In this document: positions 51,145 through 60,525 of the stretch, piece by piece
Position numbering within the stretch: the stretch's first letter is position 1
Layout of the letters: every line of letters begins with the position of its first letter
NCBI GenBank assembly: GCA_964643355.1
Contig: CAZXPW010000017.1
Span: forward strand, 15,295-79,294
Length of the DNA stretch: 64,000 nucleotides
DNA from: FEN-1350 sp964643355
Lineage (GTDB): Bacteria; Planctomycetota; Phycisphaerae; Sedimentisphaerales; Anaerohalosphaeraceae
Direction: 5' to 3'
Made by a program: the position numbers and the translations under genes
The notes under the pieces: model-generated
Seen by the model: only the letters and a program-made list of their open reading frames with translations
Databases searched by the model: none
Told to the model about the DNA's origin: nothing

Positions 51145-51763
51145 TGTCCACCGGCTCCAGAATATCCATGTCCCCCGGCACCATTGTGATCACCTTGCTG
51201 AACCGATTGGTGATAATCGTGTAGGGATTCCCGTCGCGGTCCAGAATCACGATCTTGGCGCCGTTTTGCCATCCCGACCGGCCGGCCAGCAGCCACACCC
51301 GAAAATAGCTGGCCTGTGTGACATCCCAGTTTCGCGTGTCCTGAGCGTCGTCAAAACGAACATAACTGAGCTGAAAATCCTCGTGAAACCGCCCCGTCAT
51401 CAGGACCGGCTCCTCGGCCAGGATCTGATCTTTGTCCAGCGTCCCGTACGGCATCAGAGCGTAGGTCTGTTCATCAAAATCCAGCACGACCCCATACCGC
51501 TGATGGGTCTCGGCCGAGGCGGTCACGGCCATCTTCAGCACCCGCATGAACTGCTGAGCACTCCGTTCGGTGTTGTTGAACAACAATCGCGGCGCAAACG
51601 CCAGCGACGCCATCGCCACCATCAGCGACAGAATCCCCATCACCACAATCAGCTCCATCAAGACAAGACCCCGCCCAACGGAACGACGCGGGTTCCCCGA
51701 TGGCCCGACCACCAGCCCCATCGAGCGGTTTCTAATCGGCGTCGGTGCTGAGAAGGTCCGCAT
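51131..51763 (-). CDS. gspH: Type II secretion minor pseudopilin H
   Basis: 210 residues from the ATG at 51763 (GAGGG 8 nt upstream). Prepilin motif GRG|LVLMELIVVMGILSLMVAMA with Glu +5 lies unusually far in (~residue 31), so the leader is long. The C-terminal beta part includes YGVVLDFDEQTYALM and GNPYTIITNRFSKV. The start lies within the last 32 bp of gspG. Placement directly after gspG fits GspH. Confidence 0.8.
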   Translation of the reverse strand: MRTFSAPTPIRNRSMGLVVGPSGNPRRSVGRGLVLMELIVVMGILSLMVAMASLAFAPRLLFNNTERSAQQFMRVLKMAVTASAETHQRYGVVLDFDEQTYALMPYGTLDKDQILAEEPVLMTGRFHEDFQLSYVRFDDAQDTRNWDVTQASYFRVWLLAGRSGWQNGAKIVILDRDGNPYTIITNRFSKVITMVPGDMDILEPVDNVLF

Positions 51764-52163
51764 CGTATCCCTCACCGCCCTCCTGGCCGTCGGCGCCATA
51801 GCTGATGATCACAAAGGGCTTGCCGCTTTCGGGATTCAGTTGATACACGAAATCATGGTTCCAGGCGTCCTTGGGTATTTTTGTGGACTGGAGATAACCC
51901 GATGGTTCCCAGTTCTCCACATCCGACGGCTGTTCCACCAGGGCCGTCAGCCCCTCTTCTTCCGTTGGATACCGACCGGTGTCCAGCTTGAACATCATCA
52001 CTTGTTCGTGGAGAACCTTCAGCGTCGCCTGCGTGGTCTTGACCCGCGCCCGGTCCGTCTGGCCCATGAAATTCCGGGCCGCCACCGCCGCCAAAAGGCC
52101 GATGATGATGACCACGGCCATGATTTCAACCAGCGTAAAGGCCGATCTATTCTTCCGATTCAT
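51732..52163 (-). CDS. gspG: Type II secretion major pseudopilin G
   Basis: 143 residues; SA|FTLVEIMAVVIIIGLLAAVA motif with Glu +5, then LKVLHEQVMMFKLDTGRYPTEEEGL, the clear GspG signature. KIPKDAWNHDFVYQLNPESGKPFVIISYGADG contains the Ca-binding C-terminal loop. Forms the pseudopilus shaft. The ATG at 52163 is supported by AAGGGG 6 nt upstream. Confidence 0.95.
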   Translation of the reverse strand: MNRKNRSAFTLVEIMAVVIIIGLLAAVAARNFMGQTDRARVKTTQATLKVLHEQVMMFKLDTGRYPTEEEGLTALVEQPSDVENWEPSGYLQSTKIPKDAWNHDFVYQLNPESGKPFVIISYGADGQEGGEGYDADLLSTDAD

Positions 52164-52186
52164 ACAAGTCCCCTTCATTCGCAAGG

Positions 52187-53401
52187 TCAAAATTGTCCCG
52201 CCGAAAACTTGATCAGCGGCATCAGCGCCGCATAGGTGATCGTCCCGATGATGACCGCCAGCAGCACGATGATGCACGGCTCCATCGCCGCGCTAAGCCG
52301 CTCAATGACGATATCCGACTGCGCCTCCATCGTGTCGCTGATGTTCCGCAGCATCTTCTCCAGTTCGCCGCTCTTTTCCCCCACCGTCACCATGTGCGCG
52401 ATCGTCGGATCGATCACGCCGCTTTCCCGCAGCGGCGTGGCGATATCCGCCCCCGACAAAATCCGCTCCCGGGCCTGCCGTACTGCCCGGTTCATGATCG
52501 TGTTGCCCGTAACCTCCGCCACCACCTTCAGCGAGTCGGCCATGTTCATCCCCGACCCCAGCAGCGTGGACAGCGTCGAGGTGAACCTCGCCACGATCCG
52601 CTGCTTGATCAGGGGCCCGAACACCGGCAGCGACAATAGAACCCGGTCCCGCAGATGCGCCCCCCGCGGCGTGTCCAGCAGCCGCCGAATCAGCCACACC
52701 AGCCCCGCCAGGCCGACCAGAATCGGAAGGATCCACCAACTGGTCATGATCTCGCCCGAGGCCACCAGCGCCCGCGTGATCCATGGAAGCTGCTGGCCGG
52801 TCTTCTCGATCTGCTCGGCAATCTTCGGGATCACCCAGATCGACATGATGATCACCACCGCGATGCATCCGACGATCAGCACGCACGGATAGATCATCGC
52901 CGTGGTCATCTTCGATTCGACCCGCCGCCGCTTGTCGATGAAATTCGCCATCGTCTCCAGGGTCGATCCCAGCGTCCCCGTCACTTCGCCCACTCGAATC
53001 ATGCTGATAAAAATGATGTCGAAGAAGTCCGTGTACTCGGCCATCGCGTCGGCGAACGACTCGCCCGTGACGACCCGGTCCCGAATGTCGCTCATCGCGC
53101 TTTTGAATCGTGCGTCCGGCTGCTGCTGCACCAGAACCGTCAGGGCGTCGGTCAGTTTGATCCCCGCGTTGAGCATTGTCGCCAGTTGCCGCGTAAAGTC
53201 CGCCGCCAGCGCCTTGCGGTTGCGCCCCACCGTCCGCGAGAAAAGGCCCGAATGGTCCTGTACGGTGATCTCGCGGATCGAGGTCGGATGCAGCCCCTTG
53301 CCCCGAAGCTGTTTGCGCGCCGCGAAGGGATTCTCCGCCGTCAGCGTCCCCGACGCCGACTTGCGCCTGACATCAATCGCGGTATAGGCAAACCTGGGCA
53401 T
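52187..53401 (-). CDS. gspF: Type II secretion inner membrane platform protein F
   Basis: 404 residues; FAYTAIDVRRKSASGTLTAENPFAARKQLRGKG start, two GspF repeats each with ending TMs (TAMIYPCVLIVGCIAVVIIMSIWVIP; IVLLAVIIGTITYAALMPL), and LATMLNAGIKLTDAL / LSTLLGSGMNMADSL boxes. The start codon directly abuts the inverted repeat at 53402-53433 and has no visible ribosome site, which suggests the insertion displaced it. Confidence 0.95.
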   Translation of the reverse strand: MPRFAYTAIDVRRKSASGTLTAENPFAARKQLRGKGLHPTSIREITVQDHSGLFSRTVGRNRKALAADFTRQLATMLNAGIKLTDALTVLVQQQPDARFKSAMSDIRDRVVTGESFADAMAEYTDFFDIIFISMIRVGEVTGTLGSTLETMANFIDKRRRVESKMTTAMIYPCVLIVGCIAVVIIMSIWVIPKIAEQIEKTGQQLPWITRALVASGEIMTSWWILPILVGLAGLVWLIRRLLDTPRGAHLRDRVLLSLPVFGPLIKQRIVARFTSTLSTLLGSGMNMADSLKVVAEVTGNTIMNRAVRQARERILSGADIATPLRESGVIDPTIAHMVTVGEKSGELEKMLRNISDTMEAQSDIVIERLSAAMEPCIIVLLAVIIGTITYAALMPLIKFSAGQF

Positions 53402-53865
53402 ATGAAATTGACTATTGAATATGGACTATTGACGATTCGTCTTGGATCCCAATCTTGAATTCGAAATCCAAGCCGTTTTACGCGATGCCAGAAAAATGGA
53501 AGTCAATTCCCGAGCTTTCTTTAATAACAAGTGAACCTTCGCCGAACTTACCATATGTTCATCCACAATCATTTCAATCCAAAACGCTGTTTCATCCACT
53601 TCCTCAATTGAAACTCATCTTTGACACAAAACTGGCCTTGGATTGCGCCAAACACACCGCCCGATAATTGGCTGCCACCGAGGATGACGATCGAATCAAT
53701 TGCCGTTGAATATGGTTCCCCAGAGGCGTTCCAGGCAATGTCAGAGCCAGCTTGATACATCGATGCGCAAATCGTTTGGTTCTGTCCTTCAATTCTGAAC
53801 TATCCATTTCGCCCTTTACTCTGCGAGATAATAGTCAATAGTCCATATTCAATAGTTAATCTCAT
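53402..53865 (-). mobile_element. 464-bp four-helix-bundle unit bounded by 32-bp inverted repeats
   Basis: Left arm 53402-53433 and right arm 53834-53865 are inverted copies matching at 30 of 32 positions; the shared core ACTATTGAATATGGACTATT is identical. Between them lies one gene of the four-helix-bundle family (frameshifted), whose stop codon is inside the left arm. The unit fills the whole gspE-gspF gap (3 bp from the gspE stop, 0 bp from the gspF start). No transposase is present, so movement would be in trans or is ancient. Confidence 0.7.
53426..53807 (-). pseudogene. Four-helix-bundle protein (TIGR02436/23S rRNA IVS-type), frameshifted
   Basis: The first frame from ATG 53807 gives MDSSELKDRTKRFAHRCIKL..., IQRQLIRSSSSVAANYRAVC and LAQSKASFVSKMSFN, then stops at 53604. 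One base shift restores EEVDETAFWIEMIVDEHMV, then LLLKKARELTSIFLASRKTA, ending at 53426. Together this is a normal ~125-residue four-helix-bundle protein with the family motifs SS.S..AN and EE.DE..FW.E. Cause: a single-base indel near 53605, either real decay or a read error. AAAGGG ribosome site. Such proteins are also encoded in 23S rRNA intervening sequences; function unknown. Confidence 0.85.
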
Positions 53866-53868
53866 GCG

Positions 53869-55566
53869 TTACATCGTGTCCGACTGCGTGACGCGCAGCA
53901 CTTCCGCCACCGTCGTGACCCCCGCCGCCGCCTTTCGCGCCCCGTCCATTCGAAGCGTGTGCATCTTGTGCGTCAGAGCCCTTTTCTTGATCGCCCCGGC
54001 CGTCTCCTTCAGGTACACCATCTCGCGGATATCCTCCGTAATCACCATCAGCTCATAAATCCCGATCCGCCCGCGATACCCCGTCCCGTAGCATTTGTCG
54101 CAGCCGGCCCCGTTGAAAAATCCGTCGCCCGCGACCGGCTTGTATTCCATCTCTTCCAGTTCCTGCTCCGTCGGCTGATACGGCGTCTTGCAGTCCGGGC
54201 AGATCCGCCGCACCAGCCGCTGCGCCAGCACCGCGATCAGCGACGAGCTGACCAGATAGGGTTCCACGCCGAAATCCAGCAACCGCGAGATCGCCCCCGC
54301 CGCGTCGTTGGTGTGCAGGGTGCTGAACACCAGATGCCCCGTCAGCGACGACTGGATCGCCATGTTCGCCGTCTCCTCGTCGCGGACCTCGCCGACCATG
54401 ATCACATCCGGGTCCTGCCGCAACACATGCCGCAACGCGTTGATGAAGGTCATCCCCTTCTTCGGCGAGACCTGCATCTGGCTGATCCCTCCGAGCTGAT
54501 ATTCAATCGGGTCCTCGATCGTCATGACATTCTTCTGAATCGAGTCGATCTGGTTCAAGCAGGCATACAGCGTGGTGCTCTTGCCGCTGCCCGTCGGCCC
54601 GGTCACAAAGATCACCCCGTGCGTGCGGTTGATCAGCTTCTCGAAGGTCTTGCGGTCCTCTTTCCACAGGCCCAACTGATCCAGCGTCAAAAGCCCGGTG
54701 CTCTTATCCAAAATTCGCAGCACGGCCCGCTCGCCGTAGCTGGTCGGTACGGTGCTGACCCGCAGGTCGATTTCGCGCTGGCCCAGCCGCACGCTGCATC
54801 GCCCGTCCTGCGGCATCCGCCGCTCGGCGATGTCCATTCCCGCCATCACCTTGATTCGCGAAATCACCAGCGGAATGACATTGCGATTCAGCGTTAGCGT
54901 GTCATACAGCAGCCCGTCGATCCGGTATCGAATCTGCAGTTTTGATTCGTACGGATGCACATGCACGTCGCTGGCCCGCATCTGCAGCGCGCGAAACAAA
55001 ATGTCGTTGACCAGCCGGATCACCGGCGGCCGGTTGACCACGTCCAGCAGATCGTCCGAGGTCGTCGCCTCATCGACAAGCTGGTCGAGGTTCTGCGAAT
55101 CCAGCTCCTCGGCCACCTCTTCGATCACCGTATCTTTCTGCTCATAGGCGATGTCGATCGCCGCCGTGATCGCCGCCCGCGAACTCAGCGCCGACCGAAC
55201 CGGCTGCGCCAGCATCTTCGAGATGTTGTCCAGCACGCTGGTATTCAGCGGAGTGCTCATCACCACCGTCATCTCCGCGTCCCCGTTGGGCCGGATCCCA
55301 ATCAGGTAATGGTGCTGCGCGTAGGTCGCCGGAACCGCCTCGACGAACTCCTTGGGCACCTCCGACGCCCGCAGATCCGGATAATACGGCATCCCCAGCG
55401 CCTCGGCGAACAGCCGCAACACCGCGTCCTCCGTGAAATCCGGCGACGCCAGCAGCGACTCGTCGATCCGCCGGCCGTCTCCGGCGCTTTTGTCGAAGTA
55501 CGCGCTGAGAGCGTCGGCATTGACAATGCCCGTCCGTTGCGCCGTCCGTATCAACATCTCTTTCAT
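53869..55566 (-). CDS. gspE: Type II secretion ATPase E
   Basis: 565 residues from ATG 55566. N-terminal GspE_N/MshEN-like domain (~1-150), then ASDVHVHPYESKLQIRYRID, Walker A TGPTGSGKSTTLYA, TIEDPIEYQLGGISQMQV, LRQDPDVIMVGEVRDEETA (Walker B) and GHLVFSTLHTNDA (His box). The zinc module CPDCKTPY...CDKCYGTGYRGR is also present. It powers pseudopilus assembly at the inner membrane. An extended frame to 55614 lacks a ribosome site. Confidence 0.96.
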   Translation of the reverse strand: MKEMLIRTAQRTGIVNADALSAYFDKSAGDGRRIDESLLASPDFTEDAVLRLFAEALGMPYYPDLRASEVPKEFVEAVPATYAQHHYLIGIRPNGDAEMTVVMSTPLNTSVLDNISKMLAQPVRSALSSRAAITAAIDIAYEQKDTVIEEVAEELDSQNLDQLVDEATTSDDLLDVVNRPPVIRLVNDILFRALQMRASDVHVHPYESKLQIRYRIDGLLYDTLTLNRNVIPLVISRIKVMAGMDIAERRMPQDGRCSVRLGQREIDLRVSTVPTSYGERAVLRILDKSTGLLTLDQLGLWKEDRKTFEKLINRTHGVIFVTGPTGSGKSTTLYACLNQIDSIQKNVMTIEDPIEYQLGGISQMQVSPKKGMTFINALRHVLRQDPDVIMVGEVRDEETANMAIQSSLTGHLVFSTLHTNDAAGAISRLLDFGVEPYLVSSSLIAVLAQRLVRRICPDCKTPYQPTEQELEEMEYKPVAGDGFFNGAGCDKCYGTGYRGRIGIYELMVITEDIREMVYLKETAGAIKKRALTHKMHTLRMDGARKAAAGVTTVAEVLRVTQSDTM

Positions 55567-55690
55567 CGTTTTACCTATCCATCGCCGCGTTGCCTGACAA
55601 GGATCACAAGCCATTCTCCCCCTGACCTTGCCGTCTCTAAATCCTAAATCCTATATCCTTCTCTCAATCCCTGAAACTCACTCATAGTCC

Positions 55691-55715
55691 CAATAGTCAA
55701 TCGTCAATATTCAAT
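55691..55715 (-). repeat. AT-rich repeat copy, between gspD and gspE
   Basis: CAATAGTCAATCGTCAATAT-type 25-mer, 24/25 identical to 47946-47970. The gspD stop codon (55711-55713) lies inside it. Next to it, 55636-55660 holds tandem TAAATCC/TATATCC units. The whole gspD-gspE gap is built of such sequence. Confidence 0.75.
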
Positions 55716-58700
55716 CCAACTTCACTTCCACCTTCACCGGCTCTTTCTTTTCCTTCTTCTTTTCGTCCAGCCGATTTCGAAGGGTTTGCAGGTACTCGTC
55801 GTCTTCCAGAATCTTCTCCGGCTGGATCTTGCCCGGCTTGATCCCCGGAATGCTGTCCAATCCCTGGAAACGCGATTCGTCCTTTTCAAACGCGTCCCGC
55901 TTCTTCCGCGAGATCCGTTCGATGTCCGAATCGCCCGTCAACTCGTCGCCGGGTCGAACGATGTTGGCCTTGACAAACACATAGAGCCGACTCTGCTTGT
56001 CCGTCTCATCCACGCCGCGGAACAGGATTCCAACCAGCGGAATATCCCCCAGCAGCGGGATCTTCGTCGTCCCCTTGGTCTGGGTCATCGTCTCGATCCC
56101 GCCCAGAATGATCGTCGCCCCGTCCGGCAGCACCGCCATCGTCCCGACATTGCTGCTGACGGTATTCAGCGGTTTGGGAACGGTCTTGCCGCCGATGGTC
56201 GTTACTCCCGTATCCGCCGGATCGAAGTCCGTCCGATCCAGTTCGATCTGCAGTTGCAGCATCTCTTTGCTGGCGATATGCGGCGTGATTTTCAGGGTAA
56301 TGCCCGATTTATAGTCCTTGAACTGGATATCGGACGAAGTAATCGCCTGGCCCTGGGCCGGGGTGGTTACCACTGATTTTTCTTCGCCGACATAGATCGT
56401 CTTTTCCGCCTTGATCTGGCCTTCCTGGTTGTCCTTCACCAGAATCGACGGCCTCGCCAAAACCCGCCCGTAATTTTTCTTGTCCATCAGTTTCAGCAGC
56501 GCCTGGATATGCTCGTCGGCATAGAAGGCCACGCCCGACCCGTTGGTTACGCTGCCTTCCAGAATCTGACCGGTCGGAAACGGATCCTTCAGCGCGATCA
56601 CGCCCGTGGTGTCCGGCCGCGACAGGGTCGTCATCGACCCGCCCGGCAGCATCCGCGGATACTTGCTGACCAGATTCAAATCCATCGTGAAGTCGTTATC
56701 CTTGCTGATCTCCACCAGCGTGGCGTCCAGCAGAACCTGCGGTCGGTATTCGTCCAGCGCCTTGATCAGTTGCGAAATCCACTGTTGATTCTTCTTGTTG
56801 GCATAGACGATCAGCGAATAGGTCGCCTTGTCCGGCACAATCGTGATCTCCTCTTCGCCCCTCGGCCCGCCCATTCCGCTGGGTCTTGCCGAGGTCTGGA
56901 TCTTGCTGTCGGTCCCCGTCGCGCCGGTTGTCCCCGGCGTTGTGCCCGTCGTACCGGTTGTGGTCCGTTGTGCGGAGGCGCGACTCTCGGCCCGCATCGT
57001 CGCGTTCACCAGTTCATCCAGCACCGAAGCCAGATCCGTCGGATCCTGATTCTGCAGCGGATACACCACATACGGCGTCGAGGTCGTCTCCGGCTCCCGA
57101 TCCACATGCGCGATCACCAGCGCAATCGCCGCGTGCTGTCGCGGCGTGGCGTTGACCAGAAGCGAATTCGTCGATTCCAGGATCGCGATCTGCGGCTGCT
57201 CGGCGACAATATCCTCCGCCGTCGTCGGTTCGCCCGTCAGGGCCACCGTCGCCGTCGGGACCGGCTGCGGCTGCGTTCCCGCGGCGCCCGGAATCGCCGG
57301 GTTCATCGTCGTCCCCGCCTGCGTTCCCGTTCGCGAATAGGGAGATTGCTGGGTGGCTCTGGAACTCTGTTGTCGCGGCAGAATGATTCCCAGTTCCTCC
57401 AGAGTCTGCACGATCTCGCCGGTATCGACGAACTGAATCTCGTATTCCTGCACCGTCCGTTTGTTGCTCTGCTCGGTGTCGATCTGCGCGATGACCAGCG
57501 CGATATCGTTGTGCTGTTCGTCGGTGGCGTTGATCAGCAGAGAATTGGTCGATTGTCGAACGCTGATCAGGGGTTCATTGTCGGAAACCGCCGCCGAGCT
57601 GCCCGCTCCCGCCGTCGGGACCGCCGGAGTCGTCGGCGTCCGGGTTCGCGAGGCCAGGGCCGCCCCGGATTGCGACTGCGACATCGGCCGATTCTTGATC
57701 ACCCCCAACTCATACAGCGTGTTGGTCACCTCTTCGGTGTCAATGTACTGGATTTTATACTCCTTTATTGTCCGGATTCCCTTTTGGGGGATATCCAGCG
57801 AATCGATGATCTCGCTGACGACGCGGATCTTCTCGTCGGTCCCGATGATAAACAGCCGGTTGGTCCGGTCGTCGGTCTCCAGGCGGACCTGATCCTCCGG
57901 CGCCGCGGTTGACGGCCCTTTGGCCGCCGCGGCCGCCGCCTGCCGAGCTCGTTCCGCCGCCGCCGCAGCCGCCGCTGCGGCCGCCGCCGCGGGAGGAGCC
58001 CCGGGTTGTGCCGGTTGTGGCACCGCCGGAGCCGGAGCCGCGGCGCTGATTGAAACCGAAACCGTGCCCAGATTGCTCGTGATCGCCTCCACCTTCGGCG
58101 CGATCTCGCTGGCCTTATAAAACTTGATGAACCGCTCCTCCACGCGCTTTTTCTTCCCCTCGACATCCACCAGTTCCAGCAACTGCCGGATTCGCTCCAT
58201 CCGGTAGGCATAGTCCGTTACGATCAGCGTCTGGGTCTCCGGGATCGAATTGAAGGTGTTGTTCCCCAGTTGCATCCGCGTCAGCATATTTTCGGCGCTT
58301 TGTGTGGTGATGTGCTTGAGTTGAAAAACCCCCGTCACCACCACTTGCCCCTTCTCCGGCTCGAACGGTTGTCCCTCCTTGACAATCAGCGGATCCTGCG
58401 CGACTGCCTCGGCCAGGGGCACGATCGTCACTAAGTTCCCCCGCCGCGTCATCGCAAAACCCTTGTACTTCAACACCTGTTCCAGCAAGGCGTAGGTGTC
58501 TTTCACGCGAATCTTGCCGTCGTGAACCTTCAGAAGGACTTCACCCTTGACTCTCTGGGGATCAAAGATATAGTTTAGCTTTAATTGTTTGCCCACCAGT
58601 TCGATCAGCGCCAGAATATCCACCTTTTCCGGCAAAGTCATCGTCAATTCCAGCGTCTCATCGTCGGGCGCGATTTCCGTTCCGGTCGTGGCTTTCTTGC

Positions 58701-60525
58701 CGTTGCCTTCGGGTCCGGTCGATTCAATCTTGGAATCGGCCGCCTTGGGACCGCTACTCGGATTCGGTCCGGCTGCTTGCGTCGGTTTGGCCGGTCGGAC
58801 ATCGGCTGGAGGTGTCCCCGAGGGTTTGGCTGTGGCCGCCGTCTCCTCCGCCGCTTGCCCGGTCGCCGCGGCATCCATCTGCTCCGCTTGGCGCGTCAAC
58901 TCCGCCAGTTCTCTCAGGCCGGCCGCCAATTCCGAATCCCGTGTCGCGGCCGCCGCTTTCAACAGTTCCGCCTCCGCTGCCGATGGCTGGACCGACTCTG
59001 CGGGGACCGGCTCCTTTGGTTTTTCCGCCTCCGGCTTTTCTGTTTTCACAGCGGCAGCCGGCTGTTCCGTTGCGGCCGTCATAGACGCATCCGTTGTCTT
59101 TGGCTGTTCGGCGGGTTTTTCCTCGGGCTTTTCAGCAGCCGCGGATTGCGCAGACGCCGCGGGCTGGGGTGCGGCAGCGGGAGGTTCTACCGGAGTTGTC
59201 TGAGCGGGTGCCGAGACCGGAGCGGCCGGCGCAGGTGCCGGGGCCGTCTTCTCGCCGCCGATTTTCAGTAATTCATCCGCCGCCGAAGACTTCGCCTTGG
59301 CCGGCGGTTCCGCCGGAGGAGGCGTCGCTGCCGCAGGTGCGGGTGTGGGTGTTGGTGTGGGCGCCGCTGGAGCCGGTGCCGGCTGGGGAGCTGATGCTGG
59401 AGGAGTCGCAGCCGCCTGAGTTGCTGCTGGAACCGGGGTCGCAGGGATCGGCGGGGTCGCAGTGGGAGCAGCCGGAGCAGGTGCTGGTTCGGCCGGCTTT
59501 GTCGCCGACTGGGCCGCCTTCAGGGCTTCTTCCGCCTGCCTGGCTTTGGCCTCGGCCTCTGCGGCCCATTGTTCAATCTGCTTTGCTTTCTTTTCCGCGC
59601 TGATCGCTCTGGCGATCGCATCGTCCACTTCTTGGTCACTGCCCTCCGGTTCGACTGGTACGACCGTGGTTTTTCGTGTGGACATTTGTTCCAAGACCCT
59701 GGTCAATTCGTCTTCCATTTCTCCGGTGGGACTCGTCGCCGATGTCGAAGGCGGGGTGAGCAATTCATCCAGGATTCGGGTTCCGCTTGCCGGTTGTGTC
59801 GAGGACAACGGACCGACGAGTTCCTCCGAAGGTCTCTCGGGCGTCATCCATTGCTCGGCAAGCAACATCAAGTGAGGAAACAAGGATGCCTTTTCCGTCG
59901 GTGCCATCGCTCCGGAATTTCCCCCAGGTTGTTCGGCGACGACCGCGGTCGATTTTGTCGGAACCGGACTTTCGGCCGCAGGGACGACAAACGACCGTTC
60001 CAGATTGGCAATGGTTTCCACCACTTTGCCCATCGCCTCTTTCGGGGCGATTGCCAGGAGTTGACCGTTGTGAAGGTCGATGATCGCCCCCGGCGTCGTC
60101 CCGCCAATCGGAACATCCTTCAGATTCCCCACCGGAAGCGATTCCACTTCCACCGTCAGCGTCTTGTTCTCGATCTGTTTGAGCATTTCGGCTGGCACTC
60201 CGAAGGTTCGGACCTCATAGGCCGTTTTGGAATCCATCAAGCCGATGACGGCCGTGGCCTTGGCCAGTTCTGCCGAACTGTATCCGGTCACAATCAACGC
60301 ATTCTGCGGCAACAGCGTAACTTCATGACCCAGCTTCAAATCCATCAGGATTTGTTTGGCCTGTTCCGGCGAGAGATACTTGACCCGATAGACACGACTG
60401 CGAAGAACCGGCGAAGGCGCGTTGTCTGCCGCCATCAGCGAAGCATACAGCAGCCCCACACAGGATAAAACGGCCATCGCCGCCCGGATCATTCCCGCAC
60501 GAATCGTTACGCATCCTGATTGCAT
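55711..60525 (-). CDS. gspD: Type II secretion outer membrane secretin D, very large
   Basis: 1604 residues, more than twice a normal GspD (~650-700). Signal peptide ~1-33. An N-type domain follows at ~40-200 (SRVYRVKYLSPEQAKQILMD). Residues ~310-610 are Ala/Pro/Thr/Glu-rich low complexity. An N0 domain (~620-715, LTMTLPEKVDILALIELVGK) is followed by four N1-like domains with LIV/SLLINAT motifs, interrupted by a poly-Ala stretch (57920-58005). The secretin core is at ~1260-1540 (PQVLLDATLVEISKDNDF, ITLKITPHIASKEML, PLLGDIPLVGILFRG), ending in a Lys-rich tail. Forms the outer membrane pore. GGAGCGGAAAT precedes ATG. The long periplasmic part may bridge a wide periplasm. Confidence 0.93.
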   Translation of the reverse strand: MQSGCVTIRAGMIRAAMAVLSCVGLLYASLMAADNAPSPVLRSRVYRVKYLSPEQAKQILMDLKLGHEVTLLPQNALIVTGYSSAELAKATAVIGLMDSKTAYEVRTFGVPAEMLKQIENKTLTVEVESLPVGNLKDVPIGGTTPGAIIDLHNGQLLAIAPKEAMGKVVETIANLERSFVVPAAESPVPTKSTAVVAEQPGGNSGAMAPTEKASLFPHLMLLAEQWMTPERPSEELVGPLSSTQPASGTRILDELLTPPSTSATSPTGEMEDELTRVLEQMSTRKTTVVPVEPEGSDQEVDDAIARAISAEKKAKQIEQWAAEAEAKARQAEEALKAAQSATKPAEPAPAPAAPTATPPIPATPVPAATQAAATPPASAPQPAPAPAAPTPTPTPAPAAATPPPAEPPAKAKSSAADELLKIGGEKTAPAPAPAAPVSAPAQTTPVEPPAAAPQPAASAQSAAAEKPEEKPAEQPKTTDASMTAATEQPAAAVKTEKPEAEKPKEPVPAESVQPSAAEAELLKAAAATRDSELAAGLRELAELTRQAEQMDAAATGQAAEETAATAKPSGTPPADVRPAKPTQAAGPNPSSGPKAADSKIESTGPEGNGKKATTGTEIAPDDETLELTMTLPEKVDILALIELVGKQLKLNYIFDPQRVKGEVLLKVHDGKIRVKDTYALLEQVLKYKGFAMTRRGNLVTIVPLAEAVAQDPLIVKEGQPFEPEKGQVVVTGVFQLKHITTQSAENMLTRMQLGNNTFNSIPETQTLIVTDYAYRMERIRQLLELVDVEGKKKRVEERFIKFYKASEIAPKVEAITSNLGTVSVSISAAAPAPAVPQPAQPGAPPAAAAAAAAAAAAERARQAAAAAAKGPSTAAPEDQVRLETDDRTNRLFIIGTDEKIRVVSEIIDSLDIPQKGIRTIKEYKIQYIDTEEVTNTLYELGVIKNRPMSQSQSGAALASRTRTPTTPAVPTAGAGSSAAVSDNEPLISVRQSTNSLLINATDEQHNDIALVIAQIDTEQSNKRTVQEYEIQFVDTGEIVQTLEELGIILPRQQSSRATQQSPYSRTGTQAGTTMNPAIPGAAGTQPQPVPTATVALTGEPTTAEDIVAEQPQIAILESTNSLLVNATPRQHAAIALVIAHVDREPETTSTPYVVYPLQNQDPTDLASVLDELVNATMRAESRASAQRTTTGTTGTTPGTTGATGTDSKIQTSARPSGMGGPRGEEEITIVPDKATYSLIVYANKKNQQWISQLIKALDEYRPQVLLDATLVEISKDNDFTMDLNLVSKYPRMLPGGSMTTLSRPDTTGVIALKDPFPTGQILEGSVTNGSGVAFYADEHIQALLKLMDKKNYGRVLARPSILVKDNQEGQIKAEKTIYVGEEKSVVTTPAQGQAITSSDIQFKDYKSGITLKITPHIASKEMLQLQIELDRTDFDPADTGVTTIGGKTVPKPLNTVSSNVGTMAVLPDGATIILGGIETMTQTKGTTKIPLLGDIPLVGILFRGVDETDKQSRLYVFVKANIVRPGDELTGDSDIERISRKKRDAFEKDESRFQGLDSIPGIKPGKIQPEKILEDDEYLQTLRNRLDEKKKEKKEPVKVEVKLD

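Noticed and set aside
47946..55715. Repeat copies considered as a CRISPR or tandem array
   Set aside because: Copies are kilobases apart, in different orientations and without spacers or cas genes.
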